Assembly: GCF_018070325.1 (NCBI RefSeq)
Contig: NZ_JAGPXY010000005.1
Span: 62,001-126,000, forward strand
Reading direction: 5' to 3'
DNA: 64,000 bases
DNA from: Micromonospora sp. H61
GTDB lineage: Bacteria; Actinomycetota; Actinomycetes; Mycobacteriales; Micromonosporaceae
Below, piece by piece: positions 8,639 to 17,663 of the stretch. The notes beneath the pieces were generated by a model. That model ran no database searches. It was not told where the DNA came from and saw only the letters and a program-made list of their open reading frames with translations. Within the stretch, counting starts at the first letter, position 1. Each line of letters begins with the position of its first letter. Position numbers and translations under genes: made by a program.

Positions 8639-10513
8639 TCAGTGCGACTGCAGGGGTACCCCCCGTTGGCCCTTCACCACCGGATCGACCGGCTGCACGC
8701 AGAGCAGCGCGAGATGCTCGACGATCTTCGCCGCGTCGTCGTACGGGTCGAGCCCGCTCACCTCGATCGGGTCGAGCGCCGGCACGGCCACGTGGGACAC
8801 CAGGGGATGGAACGGTCGGGTGTCGACCTCACCGGTCCCGAGCAGGTCCTCGTGCAGCTTCTCGCCGGGGCGCAGACCGGTGTAGACAATGGGCACGGAG
8901 CTGGAGGCATGCTCGACCATCTGACGCGCCAGGTCGACGATCCGGACCGGGTCGCCCATGTCGAGCACCAGCGCCTCCCCGTCCCGGCCGATTTCGGCGG
9001 CCTGAAGCACCAGGTGGACGGCCTCTTGGACGGTCATCAGATAGCGGCTGACGTCGGGGTGGGTGACGGTCAGCGGCGTCCCCGTCTCGATCTGCCGTTG
9101 GAAGGCTGTCACCACCGAACCGCGGCTGCTCAGCACGTTGCCGAACCGGACGCTGAGGAACGTGCCCGGGAAGCGGGACGCGGCGTGCGCGGTCAACCGC
9201 TCCGTGATTCGCTTCGAGTAGCCGAGGACGCTGATCGGATCGGCCGCCTTGTCGGTCGAGATGTTGACGAACTTCGCCACGTCCTGGCAGGCGTCCAGCA
9301 CGGAGAGCGTGCCCCAGACGTTGGTCTTGATCGCTTCGCCAGGGTGCCGCTGAAGCAACGTCAGGTGCTTGAGCGCCGCCGCGTGAAAGATGATCTCCGG
9401 ACGGCGCTCCCGGAGGATCCGTCGGATGCCCTCGTCGTCGCGTAGGTCGGCGAGGATCAGCTCGGGGCCGTCCAGCATGGCCCGTCCGGCGAGCGACATC
9501 TGAAGGCTGTGCAGAGCGGACTCGTCCCGGTCCAGCATCATCAGCTCACCCGGGTTGGCCTTCATCACCTGACGGCAGAGCTCCGAGCCGATCGAACCGC
9601 CGGCGCCGGTGACCAGGATCCGTCTTCCGGTCAGGCTGTTGGCGCTCAGCGGTAGGTCACCGACCACCTGCCGGCGGCCGAGCAGGTCGCTGACCTGCAC
9701 GTCCCGGACGTCGGTGACGGTGATCCGGTGGTCGACCAGGTCCCGCACCGGGGGCAGCACCTTGAAGACCGCGCCGGCTTCGAGGGTGGCCTCGCGGATC
9801 TGACGGATCAGGGCGGCGTCCGCGTTGGCCACCGAGAAGATGACGGTGCTGGCACCGGTAAGCCGGACGGAGGCGGCGACGTCGTGCCGGCCGCCGAGCA
9901 CGCGTACCCCGCCGATGCGCAGGTCACGCTTGTCCGGGTCGTCGTCCAGCGCGCCCACCGGCAGGTACCGACCGCGTGGGTCGCCGAGCATGGCGCGGAG
10001 CAGCCCCTGCCCGGCGTCACCCATTCCGAACAGCAGCACCGGCGTGGACGATCGGACGTCTGGCCTCATCGCGAGGTCGCGCCGGTGCCGGTACGCGAAC
10101 CGGGCGCCGAGCATGAACAGCAGGGCGAGCGCGCCGCCGACCAGAGGGGTGCTCGCCGGAACCGGCCGCTCGGTGGCCGGCAACAGCCCGAGCAGCACGA
10201 TGCCGGCCGTGGTGATGGTGGTACCGGCGACGCCCTGGACCTCCTGAAGGCTGCCCAGTGGGTGTCGTCCGGAGTAGAGCCGCCGCAGCGCCGCCACCGC
10301 CACGTGCACGACCGCCGCGACCAGTCCGATCGCCGCAGCCCGGGACAGTTGGCCCGGGGGGAGCTGAAACTCGAACCGGGTCCACACGGCCGCGACGAAC
10401 CCACCGACCCACGCGGTGGTGTCTGTGGCCAGGAATCGGACGGTGCGCCGGCGAGCCCGGGCTCGCCGCGCGTGTCGGTCGGCGTCCTGTGTGTTCTCGG
10501 TGTCCTGCGCCAT
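8639..10513 (-). CDS. pglF: Membrane-bound nucleoside-diphosphate-sugar 4,6-dehydratase (PglF/CapD/FlaA1 family)
   Basis: A 624-residue protein. About four membrane helices lie in the first 140 residues, a CoA-binding/Rossmann-like region follows (about 155-290), then the catalytic SDR domain opens with VTGAGGSIGSELC (301-313). The active-site run STDKAADPISVLGYSK (419-434) keeps the T-D-K and the Lys (434) but has Leu430 at the usual Tyr/Met position. Such enzymes make UDP-4-keto-6-deoxy-GlcNAc, the first step to UDP-di-N-acetylbacillosamine. ATG 10513 follows GGGAG by 8 nt. It is the last gene of the minus-strand pglC-E-D-F set, 144 bp after pglD, so it may also have its own promoter. CapD-like dehydratases serve several sugars; pglE and pglD beside it support the bacillosamine route. 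Confidence 0.88.
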   Translation of the reverse strand: MAQDTENTQDADRHARRARARRRTVRFLATDTTAWVGGFVAAVWTRFEFQLPPGQLSRAAAIGLVAAVVHVAVAALRRLYSGRHPLGSLQEVQGVAGTTITTAGIVLLGLLPATERPVPASTPLVGGALALLFMLGARFAYRHRRDLAMRPDVRSSTPVLLFGMGDAGQGLLRAMLGDPRGRYLPVGALDDDPDKRDLRIGGVRVLGGRHDVAASVRLTGASTVIFSVANADAALIRQIREATLEAGAVFKVLPPVRDLVDHRITVTDVRDVQVSDLLGRRQVVGDLPLSANSLTGRRILVTGAGGSIGSELCRQVMKANPGELMMLDRDESALHSLQMSLAGRAMLDGPELILADLRDDEGIRRILRERRPEIIFHAAALKHLTLLQRHPGEAIKTNVWGTLSVLDACQDVAKFVNISTDKAADPISVLGYSKRITERLTAHAASRFPGTFLSVRFGNVLSSRGSVVTAFQRQIETGTPLTVTHPDVSRYLMTVQEAVHLVLQAAEIGRDGEALVLDMGDPVRIVDLARQMVEHASSSVPIVYTGLRPGEKLHEDLLGTGEVDTRPFHPLVSHVAVPALDPIEVSGLDPYDDAAKIVEHLALLCVQPVDPVVKGQRGVPLQSH

Positions 10514-10657
10514 GAGTTGGCTCCCTGTTTCGTCGCACGACTGCTTCCGCCCGCGCGGCAGAAGGGGCCTCGGGGCTCTTTGTCCTTGTTACATGCTTAG
10601 AGGCTCGTCCGGGCGGTTTCCGACAGCGCAGGCTGAATATCCTGTCTGTCCGTTGCC

Positions 10658-11302
10658 TCAGCGGGCCGGAACGCCCTTGACCGTCACCTGATCGGGTACA
10701 TCCCGGACGACACAGGCACCGGCCCCGACCGTGCTGTCCCGCCCGATGCGAAGGCCCTGCAGCACTGCGGCGGTGGTCCCGACCAGTACGCCGGTGGCCA
10801 GGTGGCAGTCACCGGACACTGCGGCGAGCGGGTTGACCGATACGTAGTCGGCAAGTGTGCTGTCATGGCCGACGGTGGCGTTCTGGTTGAGATGCACGTG
10901 GCAGCCGAGGGTGACGTTCGTGGTGACCCGGGCGCCGGCAAAAGCGACGAACCCCGGCCCGTACTCGGTGTCCGGCCCGATGGTGGCGTCCGGGTGGACG
11001 AGGCTCGCGGCGGAAATGTGGTACCCGTCGATCCGGCTGCCGATGGCGCGGCGGACCCGCGGATCGCCGACCCCGATGAGGTACCGGGTGGTCGGGGGCG
11101 CATCCCGCAGCCAGGCCACATCCCCGAGGTACGGCACGTCGAGTCGCTGCAACCGCTTGAGGTTTTCCTCGGTGGGCCGGTCGTCGACGACGCCCAGCAG
11201 TTGCCAGATCGGCCGGCCAGCGGCCTCGTTCACCGCTCGGGCGATGGTGAGCACTTCCCGGCCGTGCCCGCCGCAGCCGACCACCACCAGTTCGGTCTTC
11301 AC
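10658..11302 (-). CDS. pglD: UDP-amino-sugar N-acetyltransferase (PglD/NeuD family)
   Basis: A 214-residue protein with an N-terminal Rossmann-like sugar-nucleotide domain (VVVGCGGHGREVLTIARA, 6-23) and a left-handed beta-helix of hexapeptide repeats (about 95-210). His146 in NATVGHDS matches the catalytic-base position of PglD. It should acetylate the C4 amino group of UDP-4-amino-4,6-dideoxy-GlcNAc using acetyl-CoA. The start is GTG 11302, which overlaps the aminotransferase stop as GTGA; a longer in-frame reading upstream is not supported. Order and overlap mirror the pathway step before it (pglE). Confidence 0.9.
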   Translation of the reverse strand: MKTELVVVGCGGHGREVLTIARAVNEAAGRPIWQLLGVVDDRPTEENLKRLQRLDVPYLGDVAWLRDAPPTTRYLIGVGDPRVRRAIGSRIDGYHISAASLVHPDATIGPDTEYGPGFVAFAGARVTTNVTLGCHVHLNQNATVGHDSTLADYVSVNPLAAVSGDCHLATGVLVGTTAAVLQGLRIGRDSTVGAGACVVRDVPDQVTVKGVPAR

Positions 11303-12447
11303 GCCGTGGACCCTCCTGAGCGGATGGCCAGGAACTCGTCGATCGCGCCGAACACTCTGGCGATCTGCGGTTCGGTCAGGGCGCTCCCGCTCGGCAGGGT
11401 GAGCCCGTTGGCGAAGAGTCGCTCCGACGCGCCCGTGAGCAGGCTCTCCGCGCCGGCGTGCATGGGCTGCAGGTGCATCGGTTTCCACACCGGCCGGGTC
11501 TCGATGTCCCGTTCGGCCAGGTGGGCAGCCAAGTCGTCGGCCCGCCAACCACACCGCTCCTGCTCGACTGTGATGACGGTGAGCCAGCAGTTCGACTCGG
11601 TGTCTTCGGCGCCGAGCAGTTGAACGCCCGGCACCGGGGCGAAGAGCTTGGCGTATTGGTCACGCAGTTGGCGTCGTCGCGCGATCATTCCGTCAAGCCG
11701 AAGCAACTGGGCCCGGCCGAGCGCCGCGAGGAGGTTGCTGAGTCGGTAGTTGTAGCCAGTCTCACGGTGTTCGTAGTGCCGCGCCGGCTCTCGGGCCTGT
11801 GTGGAGAGGTGGCGAGCGCGATCGAGGAGCGCCGGGTCGTCGGACACCAGCATTCCGCCACCGGACGTGGTCATGATCTTGTTGCCGTTGAACGAGAGCA
11901 CACCGGCGTGCCCGAAGGAGCCGGCGGGCTGTCCCCGGTGGCTGGCCCCGAGGGCCTCTGCGGCGTCTTCCACCAAGGGGACCTCGGCCTCGGCGCAGAC
12001 CGGGACCAGGGCGCGGTAGTCGGCGCAGCTGCCGAACATGTCCACCGGGACGATCGCCCCCACCCGCTCACCACCCGACAGCAGTCGGTGCAGCAGGTCA
12101 GCGGCGAGACCGACGTCGACGTTTCCGGTCCTGGGGTCGCAGTCGACGAAGACCGGACGCGCGCCGACGTACCGGACCGCGTTCGCGGTTGCCACGAAGG
12201 TGAGCGTGGGCACGATCACCACGTCGCCAGGTCCGACTCCGACACCGAGCAGGGCCAGGTGCAGGGCAGCGGTGCCGGAACTGACCGCGACGGCTCCGCC
12301 GGTGCCGACGCGCTCGGCGATGTCCCGTTCGAACGCCTGAAGATCCGGGCCGGCCGGTGCCACCCAACCCGAACGCAGGGCCGCGACCAGGTACGACTCC
12401 TCAAGCGGCCCGACATCGGGCGGGGACAGGTGGATGGTCTGGCTCAT
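11299..12447 (-). CDS. pglE: PLP-dependent sugar aminotransferase (DegT/DnrJ/EryC1, PglE-like)
   Basis: A 382-residue fold-type I aminotransferase. The phosphate-binding SSGTAALHLAL is at 56-66, the PLP-ring aspartate in the VEDAAEALGA stretch (159-168), and the PLP lysine is Lys190 in FNGNKIMTTSGGGM. The family transfers an amino group from glutamate to a 4-keto sugar nucleotide; here the PglF product is the likely substrate. ATG 12447 lies 22 bp after the pglC stop, and a 55-codon in-frame extension upstream is rejected because it overlaps pglC. The stop overlaps pglD. Known alternatives in the family make other 4-amino sugars, so the exact stereochemistry is inferred. Confidence 0.9.
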   Translation of the reverse strand: MSQTIHLSPPDVGPLEESYLVAALRSGWVAPAGPDLQAFERDIAERVGTGGAVAVSSGTAALHLALLGVGVGPGDVVIVPTLTFVATANAVRYVGARPVFVDCDPRTGNVDVGLAADLLHRLLSGGERVGAIVPVDMFGSCADYRALVPVCAEAEVPLVEDAAEALGASHRGQPAGSFGHAGVLSFNGNKIMTTSGGGMLVSDDPALLDRARHLSTQAREPARHYEHRETGYNYRLSNLLAALGRAQLLRLDGMIARRRQLRDQYAKLFAPVPGVQLLGAEDTESNCWLTVITVEQERCGWRADDLAAHLAERDIETRPVWKPMHLQPMHAGAESLLTGASERLFANGLTLPSGSALTEPQIARVFGAIDEFLAIRSGGSTA

Positions 12448-12469
12448 CGGCCGGCTCCCTGGGGAATCG

Positions 12470-13156
12470 TCATGCCGGTGTCCGGTCCCGCTGCGGTGGT
12501 GCTGGGCGTCGGTGCGTACCGAGGAACTCCGGCATGGTCGCGGACCCGGCCGCGTTGATGCCATCGCGGCGCAGCACGGTGCGCGCGGTCGCGACCAGGA
12601 TCGACAGGTCAAGTCGGAGGTCGCGGCTGTCCACGTACTGCACGTCGAGGTCCAGCTTCTCCTCCCAGCTCAGACTGTTACGCCCGCGCACCTGGGCCAG
12701 CCCGGTGACACCGGGCCGTACCTCATGCCGGCGAGCCTGGCTGGTGGTGTAGCGATCGAGGTACTCGGGCAACAACGGGCGGGGGCCCACCAGGCTCATG
12801 TCGCCGCGTAGCACGTTCCAGAGCGTGGGCAGCTCGTCCAGGCTGGTGGCGCGCAGCCAGCGCCCCAGTGGCGTGAGTCGATCGCCGTCGCCGACCAAGC
12901 CGTGTCGGGGCGGTCGCATCGTGCGGAACTTGACCACCTCGAAGGGCTGGCCGTGCAGTCCGGCGCGGCACTGACGAAACAGCACCGGGCGGCCGAGGCC
13001 CACCATGACCAGGACCGCCACCACCAGCAGCAGGGGCGTGACCAGCACCAGCAGTACGCCCGCGAGGATCGCGTCGAAGACGCGCTTACCCGGGGCGGGT
13101 CGGGGCAGCGGCAAGGGGTGTTCGGGGGCGTTCGCGAGACCACCAGGCACTGGCAC
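12470..13156 (-). CDS. pglC: Monotopic phosphoglycosyl transferase (PglC-like), initiating enzyme
   Basis: A 228-residue bacterial sugar transferase that would move a phosphosugar from a UDP-sugar to undecaprenyl phosphate, starting glycan assembly at the inner membrane face. It has one N-terminal re-entrant hydrophobic helix (about 25-50), KFRTM, the catalytic Asp-Glu pair in TSLDELPTLWNVLRGDMSLVG, and GPRP. VRPGVTGLAQVRGRN and a soluble C-terminus follow. GTG 13156 is chosen because GGAGG lies 8 nt upstream; an earlier in-frame start adds 19 unlikely residues. Length is like Campylobacter PglC rather than the long WbaP type. It is the first gene of the pglC-E-D-F group, so the UDP-diacetamido sugar is its probable substrate. 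Confidence 0.9.
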   Translation of the reverse strand: MPVPGGLANAPEHPLPLPRPAPGKRVFDAILAGVLLVLVTPLLLVVAVLVMVGLGRPVLFRQCRAGLHGQPFEVVKFRTMRPPRHGLVGDGDRLTPLGRWLRATSLDELPTLWNVLRGDMSLVGPRPLLPEYLDRYTTSQARRHEVRPGVTGLAQVRGRNSLSWEEKLDLDVQYVDSRDLRLDLSILVATARTVLRRDGINAAGSATMPEFLGTHRRPAPPQRDRTPA

Positions 13157-13426
13157 CGATCCGACCTCCGGGAGAAACGACAGAAAGACCGTGTAAGGGT
13201 TGTACCAGCACAAGCCAGCCAGTAGCTAAGAATGGCGACACTCATGCTGCTTCGCCCCGATCAACCCCGAAACGGCTCGGATGGACACGGCCTCGTGGGA
13301 CGCCCGCCAGCGGTCCGGGCCGTCACGTCGGGCGGTAGGAGCGCGACCGGCCGGTCGGGCGAGCAGAGAATCAGCCGGTCGGGCCAGGGAACAATCGTGC
13401 TGCGCCTGACGTCCTTGCCGGCCTGC

Positions 13427-13885
13427 TCACCCTCGTGGTGCGGCAGGCGTGGTGGTGGCACCGGGCCCGTCGTCCAGCAGCCGGTTGAGCAGCGTCCGCA
13501 GCGGGATCGACTCACCGTCGCGGCCCCCCGCACCGACGACCAACGGCGCCGGGCTGGGCTGGGGGTCGACGCCGAACAGCCGGGCCCGCAGACCGCCCGG
13601 CACGGTCAGCAGGTGGAACCGGCCGGCCACGTCCACCGCCCGGGTTTCGGCCCGGTCGACGTACCAGCCGGTCAGCCCGGTCCGGTAGCGCCCACGCCCG
13701 TCGTATCCCCGGGCGAGCAGCCGGGTGGTGGGCAGCCCTCGCCGGGTCGCCTCGGCCACGAACCAGGCCACCAGCTCCGCCGCCTCCGCGTGCTCGGCGG
13801 CCCGCCGCCGCGCGTCCGCGTCGGCGTGCGCCCGCACCGCCTGCCGCTGCTGATCCCGCCACTCCCGGGCGTCTCGCTCACCCAC
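13427..13885 (-). CDS. Conserved hypothetical actinobacterial protein
   Basis: 152 residues, no function recognised. The N-terminal third is a charged Ala/Arg-rich helix (ARRRAAEHAEAAELVAWFVAEA). The middle is a compact mixed domain with GYDGRGRYRTGLTGWYVDR and RAVDVAGRFHLLTVPGGL, and the C-terminus is flexible and Pro/Thr-rich. Third-position GC is that of a real gene, and it starts 24 bp after the APH-family stop on the same strand, so the two are probably co-transcribed. No membrane segment or signal peptide is visible. About 270 bp separate its end from the pglC start, leaving room for the pgl promoter. Confidence 0.65.
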   Translation of the reverse strand: MGERDAREWRDQQRQAVRAHADADARRRAAEHAEAAELVAWFVAEATRRGLPTTRLLARGYDGRGRYRTGLTGWYVDRAETRAVDVAGRFHLLTVPGGLRARLFGVDPQPSPAPLVVGAGGRDGESIPLRTLLNRLLDDGPGATTTPAAPRG

Positions 13886-13909
13886 GACGCCGACGGTACG
13901 CGAGCCGAC

Positions 13910-14794
13910 TCAGTCGAGCACGGCCCGCAGCGTGTGCCGGGCGATGCCGGCCATCACCGGGTTGGTCTCGACGTAGTACGGCAGCGCGTTGATCGCCTGC
14001 TCCAGGGCCCAGCCGCGTCCCCGCTCCCACGTCGCGTCGTCCACGCCCAACGCCCGCCGGTACGTCTGCCGGGAACCCGCGTCGAACAGGTTCCACGCCG
14101 GCATCAGGTCCACCGCTGGATCGCCCACGCCGACCGCGCCCAGATCGATGACGGCGACCAGCCGGCCGTCGCGGACCAGCAGGTTGCCCGGCATCAGGTC
14201 GCCGTGGATCCACACGTCGGCGAGGTCGTCGCGGCGCGCGTCCCGGCACCGCTCCCACACCTCGCCGAGCGCGGTGGTGTCGGTGAGCGCGCCGCTGACC
14301 GCGAGCGCGGCCCGCACGCTGGCGTCCTCGGCGGCCAGCCGCCCGCCGCGCCCGTTCCCGGACCAGACCCGCCCGTCGGTGTCGATGCCGCGCAGGGCCG
14401 TCACCACGCCGGCCAGGTCCCGCGCGAAGACGTCGAGGTCGATGATCCGGTCAGGCTGGGCCGTCTCGCCCGGAATGAACTGGTACGCCGTCCACGGCCC
14501 GGGGTACCCGTCGCCCGGCTCGCCGAGGCCGAGCGGCTCGGGCACCGCGACCGGCAGGTGCCCGCCGAGCAGCACGGCGTACTCCTGCTCGCGCCGCAGC
14601 TCGGCGCGCAGCTCGGGATCGGTCGAGGGGAGCAGCGGAAACCGCAGCACGGTGTCCCGGCCGAGCCGGAACAGGGCGTTCACCGTGCCGGTCGAGGGGA
14701 GCGGCCGGACCGGCAGGCCCCGCCACCGGGGGAACTGCTCGGCCACCAGCGCGGAAACTACGTCCACGCTCACGTCCACCTGATCGGCGTGCAT
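13910..14794 (-). CDS. Aminoglycoside phosphotransferase (APH) family kinase-like protein
   Basis: A 294-residue protein with the protein-kinase-like APH fold. The catalytic loop is IHGDLMPGNLLV, with HGD as the Brenner motif and Asn for Mg. The metal-binding IDLGAVGVGDPAVDL contains the D-x-G equivalent, and the C-terminal PAWNLFD pattern fits. The family phosphorylates small molecules with hydroxyls (aminoglycosides, macrolides, homoserine, choline); this substrate is unknown. ATG 14794 (MHADQVDVSVD) is preferred over a 30-residue extension running into the palindrome at 14871-14945. Resistance function should not be assumed: chromosomal actinobacterial members of this family are numerous and mostly uncharacterised. 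Confidence 0.8.
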   Translation of the reverse strand: MHADQVDVSVDVVSALVAEQFPRWRGLPVRPLPSTGTVNALFRLGRDTVLRFPLLPSTDPELRAELRREQEYAVLLGGHLPVAVPEPLGLGEPGDGYPGPWTAYQFIPGETAQPDRIIDLDVFARDLAGVVTALRGIDTDGRVWSGNGRGGRLAAEDASVRAALAVSGALTDTTALGEVWERCRDARRDDLADVWIHGDLMPGNLLVRDGRLVAVIDLGAVGVGDPAVDLMPAWNLFDAGSRQTYRRALGVDDATWERGRGWALEQAINALPYYVETNPVMAGIARHTLRAVLD

Positions 14795-14870
14795 CCTCAC
14801 CGCGAGATCATCGCCCCGAACCTCGCGGCCACGCGAGCGGATTTCCCACCGCCCGCGCAGGCCGCACCCG

Positions 14871-14945
14871 CGTCGATCTTGCACTTTCGGTCGTCGAAAT
14901 AGGCGAATGGCGGCCTATGTCGGGACAGTAAGTGCAAGATCGACG
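14871..14945. repeat. Nested inverted repeat between tex and the APH gene
   Basis: Outer arms CGTCGATCTTGCACTT (14871-14886) and AAGTGCAAGATCGACG (14930-14945) match perfectly over 16 bp. Within the 43-nt spacer, ATAGGC and GCCTAT form a second stem. It could act as the tex terminator, but the AT-richer arms and nested layout resemble a mobile palindromic element. Compare 63800-63859. Confidence 0.7.
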
Positions 14946-15004
14946 GAGAGGGGCGGCTCGGCTTCGTGAGACGGAACGGGGCGGGGTTGCTGTGCTGAAC
15001 GGGG

Positions 15005-17491
15005 TCAGGCCAGTCCGGCGCGGCGCAGGGCTTCGGCCATCGCGTCGTTGGCCGGCGCCGGTGCGCCCTGCCGCTGCTGCCCGCCGCGACCACCCTGCCC
15101 GCCGCCGCGACCTCCCTGCCCGCCGCGACTGTCCTGTCCGCCTCGACCGGCCTGGCCTTCGCGACCGCCCTGGCCGCCGCCGCGACTGTCCTGGCCTTCG
15201 CGACCGCTCTGGCCGCCGCCGCGACCACCCTGCGGCGCGCGCTGCGCCGGGCCGCCCCGCCCCTCCTGGCTCGTCCGACCGCCGCCGCCACCACTGCTGG
15301 CGGTCGGCTCGTCGTCCAGGCGCAGGGTCAGCGAGATCCGCTTGCGGGGTACGTCCACGTCGAGCACCCGGACCTTGACCACGTCGCCGGACTTCACCAC
15401 CTCGCGAGGGTCCTTCACGAAGGTCCGGGACATCGCCGAGACGTGCACCAGACCGTCCTGGTGCACCCCGACGTCGACGAACGCGCCGAACGCGGCCACG
15501 TTGGTGACCACGCCCTCCAGCACCATCCCCGTCGTCAGGTCGCTGATCTTCTCCACCCCCTCGACGAAGGTGGCGGTGCGGAACTCCGGGCGGGGGTCCC
15601 GGCCCGGCTTCTCCAACTCGGCGAGGATGTCGGTGACGGTGGGGAGGCCGAACCGGTCGTCGACGAAGTCGGTGGCCCGCAGCCCGCGCAGGATGCCGCT
15701 CTTGCCGATCACCGAGCGCAGGTCCTGCCCGGTGGTGGAGAGGATGCGTCGCACCACCGGGTACGCCTCGGGGTGCACGCTGGAGGAGTCCAGCGGGTCG
15801 TCGCCACCGGGGATGCGCAGGAAGCCGGCGCACTGCTCGAACGCCTTCGGCCCGAGCCGGGCCACCTTCTTCAGCTCGGTACGCGTACGGAACGGCCCGT
15901 TGGCGTCCCGGTGCAGCACGATGTTCTCGGCCAGGCCGGCGCCGATCCCGGAGACCCGGGTCAACAGTGGCGCGGAGGCGGTGTTGACGTCCACTCCGAC
16001 CGCGTTCACGCAGTCCTCCACTACCGCGTCCAGCGACCGGGACAGCTTCACCTCGGACAGGTCGTGCTGGTACTGACCGACGCCGATCGAGCGCGGGTCG
16101 ATCTTGACCAGCTCCGCGAGGGGGTCCTGGAGACGGCGGGCGATGGAGACCGCGCCGCGCAGCGACACGTCCATCCCGGGCAACTCCTGCGAGGCGTACG
16201 CGGAGGCGGAGTAGACCGACGCGCCGGCCTCGGAGACCATCACCTTGGTCAGGTTGAGCTGCGGGTGCCGGGCGATCAGCTCACCGGCGAGCTTGTCGGT
16301 CTCGCGGGAGGCAGTGCCGTTGCCGATCGCGATCAGCTCCACCCCGTGCGCCCCGGCCAGCCGGGCGAGGGTCTCCACCGACGCGTCCCACTGCCGGCGC
16401 GGCTCGTGCGGATAGATCGTGTCGGTGGCGAGCACCTTGCCGGTGGCGTCCACCACTGCCACCTTCACACCGGTCCGCAGGCCCGGGTCCAGGCCCATCG
16501 TGGGCCGGGTGCCGGCCGGCGCGGCGAGCAGCAGGTCCCGCAGGTTGGTGGCGAAGACCCGGACGGCCTCCTCCTCGGCGGCCTGCCACAGCCGCATCCG
16601 CAGGTCCGCGCCGAGGTGGATGAGGATCCGGGTACGCCACGCCCAGCGGACAGTGTCGATCAGCCAACGGTCGCCCGGGCGGCCCGCGTCGGACACCCCG
16701 AACCGGCCGGCGATGGCCGCCTCGTACCGGGTCGGGCCGGTCGGTACGGCGTCCGCCTCGCCCGCCTCCTCCGACTCCATGGTCAGGTCGAGCACGCCCT
16801 CCTTCTCGCCCCGGAACATCGCCAGGATCCGGTGCGAGGGCAGCTTCGGGTACGGCTCGGAGAAGTCGAAGTAGTCGGCGAACTTCGCGCCGGACGCCTC
16901 CTGGCCCTCGCGTACCCGGGAAACCAGCCGGCCCCGCGACCACATCTGCTCGCGCAGCGTGCCGATCAGGTCGGCGTCCTCCGCGAAGGTCTCGATGAGG
17001 ATGGCCCGGGCGCCCTCGAGCGCGGCGGCGGCGTCGGCGACGCCCTTGTCCGCGTCGACGAACCCGGTGGCGGTGGCCCGCGGGTCCTGACCCGGGTCGG
17101 CCAGCAGCGTCTCGGCCAACGGCGCCAACCCGGCCTCGCGGGCGATCTGCGCACGGGTCCGCCGCTTCGGCTTGTACGGGAGGTAGATGTCCTCCAGCCG
17201 GGACTTCGAGTCGGCGGCCATGATCTGCGCTTCCAGCGCCTCGTCCAACTTGCCCTGGCCGCGGATCGACTCCAGCACCGCGGCCCGCCGCTCGTCCAGC
17301 TCGCGCAGGTAGCGCAGCCGCTCCTCCAGGGTGCGCAGCTGGGTGTCGTCGAGCAGGCCGGTGGCCTCCTTGCGGTAGCGGGCGATGAACGGCACTGTGG
17401 CGCCGCCGTCGAGCAGCTCCACGGCCGCCCGCACCTGACGCTCGGCCACGCCGAGCTCGTCGGCGATCCGCTGATGAACAGACTGGGTCAC
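15005..17491 (-). CDS. tex: Tex family RNA-binding transcription accessory protein with RGG-like tail
   Basis: An 828-residue protein with the Tex architecture. The N-terminal Tex domain has [17 protein letters not shown] and [17 protein letters not shown] YqgF/RuvX-like RNase H-fold domain ([17 protein letters not shown]), tandem helix-hairpin-helix motifs ([20 protein letters not shown]) and an S1 domain ([20 protein letters not shown], about 655-730) follow. The last ~95 residues are a Gly/Arg/Gln-rich repeat tail ([12 protein letters not shown] and [10 protein letters not shown] units) ending in [15 protein letters not shown] 17491 is chosen because the Tex domain begins immediately; the longer open stretch upstream crosses the divergent promoter. 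Tex binds nucleic acid and affects transcription. Confidence 0.93.
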   Translation of the reverse strand: MTQSVHQRIADELGVAERQVRAAVELLDGGATVPFIARYRKEATGLLDDTQLRTLEERLRYLRELDERRAAVLESIRGQGKLDEALEAQIMAADSKSRLEDIYLPYKPKRRTRAQIAREAGLAPLAETLLADPGQDPRATATGFVDADKGVADAAAALEGARAILIETFAEDADLIGTLREQMWSRGRLVSRVREGQEASGAKFADYFDFSEPYPKLPSHRILAMFRGEKEGVLDLTMESEEAGEADAVPTGPTRYEAAIAGRFGVSDAGRPGDRWLIDTVRWAWRTRILIHLGADLRMRLWQAAEEEAVRVFATNLRDLLLAAPAGTRPTMGLDPGLRTGVKVAVVDATGKVLATDTIYPHEPRRQWDASVETLARLAGAHGVELIAIGNGTASRETDKLAGELIARHPQLNLTKVMVSEAGASVYSASAYASQELPGMDVSLRGAVSIARRLQDPLAELVKIDPRSIGVGQYQHDLSEVKLSRSLDAVVEDCVNAVGVDVNTASAPLLTRVSGIGAGLAENIVLHRDANGPFRTRTELKKVARLGPKAFEQCAGFLRIPGGDDPLDSSSVHPEAYPVVRRILSTTGQDLRSVIGKSGILRGLRATDFVDDRFGLPTVTDILAELEKPGRDPRPEFRTATFVEGVEKISDLTTGMVLEGVVTNVAAFGAFVDVGVHQDGLVHVSAMSRTFVKDPREVVKSGDVVKVRVLDVDVPRKRISLTLRLDDEPTASSGGGGGRTSQEGRGGPAQRAPQGGRGGGQSGREGQDSRGGGQGGREGQAGRGGQDSRGGQGGRGGGQGGRGGQQRQGAPAPANDAMAEALRRAGLA

Positions 17492-17571
17492 GATCTCGAT
17501 CCGCCTTCGACTCGATCCGCCCTTCAAAGAGCGGGTACGCCTGCATTCTGCCGGGCGGGCCGTGGCGCTGT

Positions 17572-17620
17572 CGCCGCGCCCGGCCGGGGCGGGGGACCGA
17601 ACCGCCGCGCCCGGCCGGGG
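17572..17620. repeat. 18-nt GC-rich direct repeat in the tex/dgt promoter region
   Basis: CGCCGCGCCCGGCCGGGG occurs at 17572-17589 and again at 17603-17620, a 31-bp period, within the 172-bp divergent gap between tex and the dGTPase gene. The role is unknown. Confidence 0.6.
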
Positions 17621-17650
17621 TGACCGGCGGCGGTCCCGTCGGGCCTGCGC

Positions 17651-17656
17651 TAGCGT
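17651..17656 (+). promoter_or_regulatory. -10 element of a probable leaderless dgt promoter
   Basis: TAGCGT lies 7 nt before ATG 17664, with no ribosome site between, so transcription would begin at or next to the start codon. Confidence 0.5.
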
Positions 17657-17663
17657 GGCGATC

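Noticed and set aside
13910..14794. Aminoglycoside-resistance gene
   Set aside because: The fold is APH-like, but nothing in the sequence or context identifies an antibiotic substrate, so only the family call is kept.
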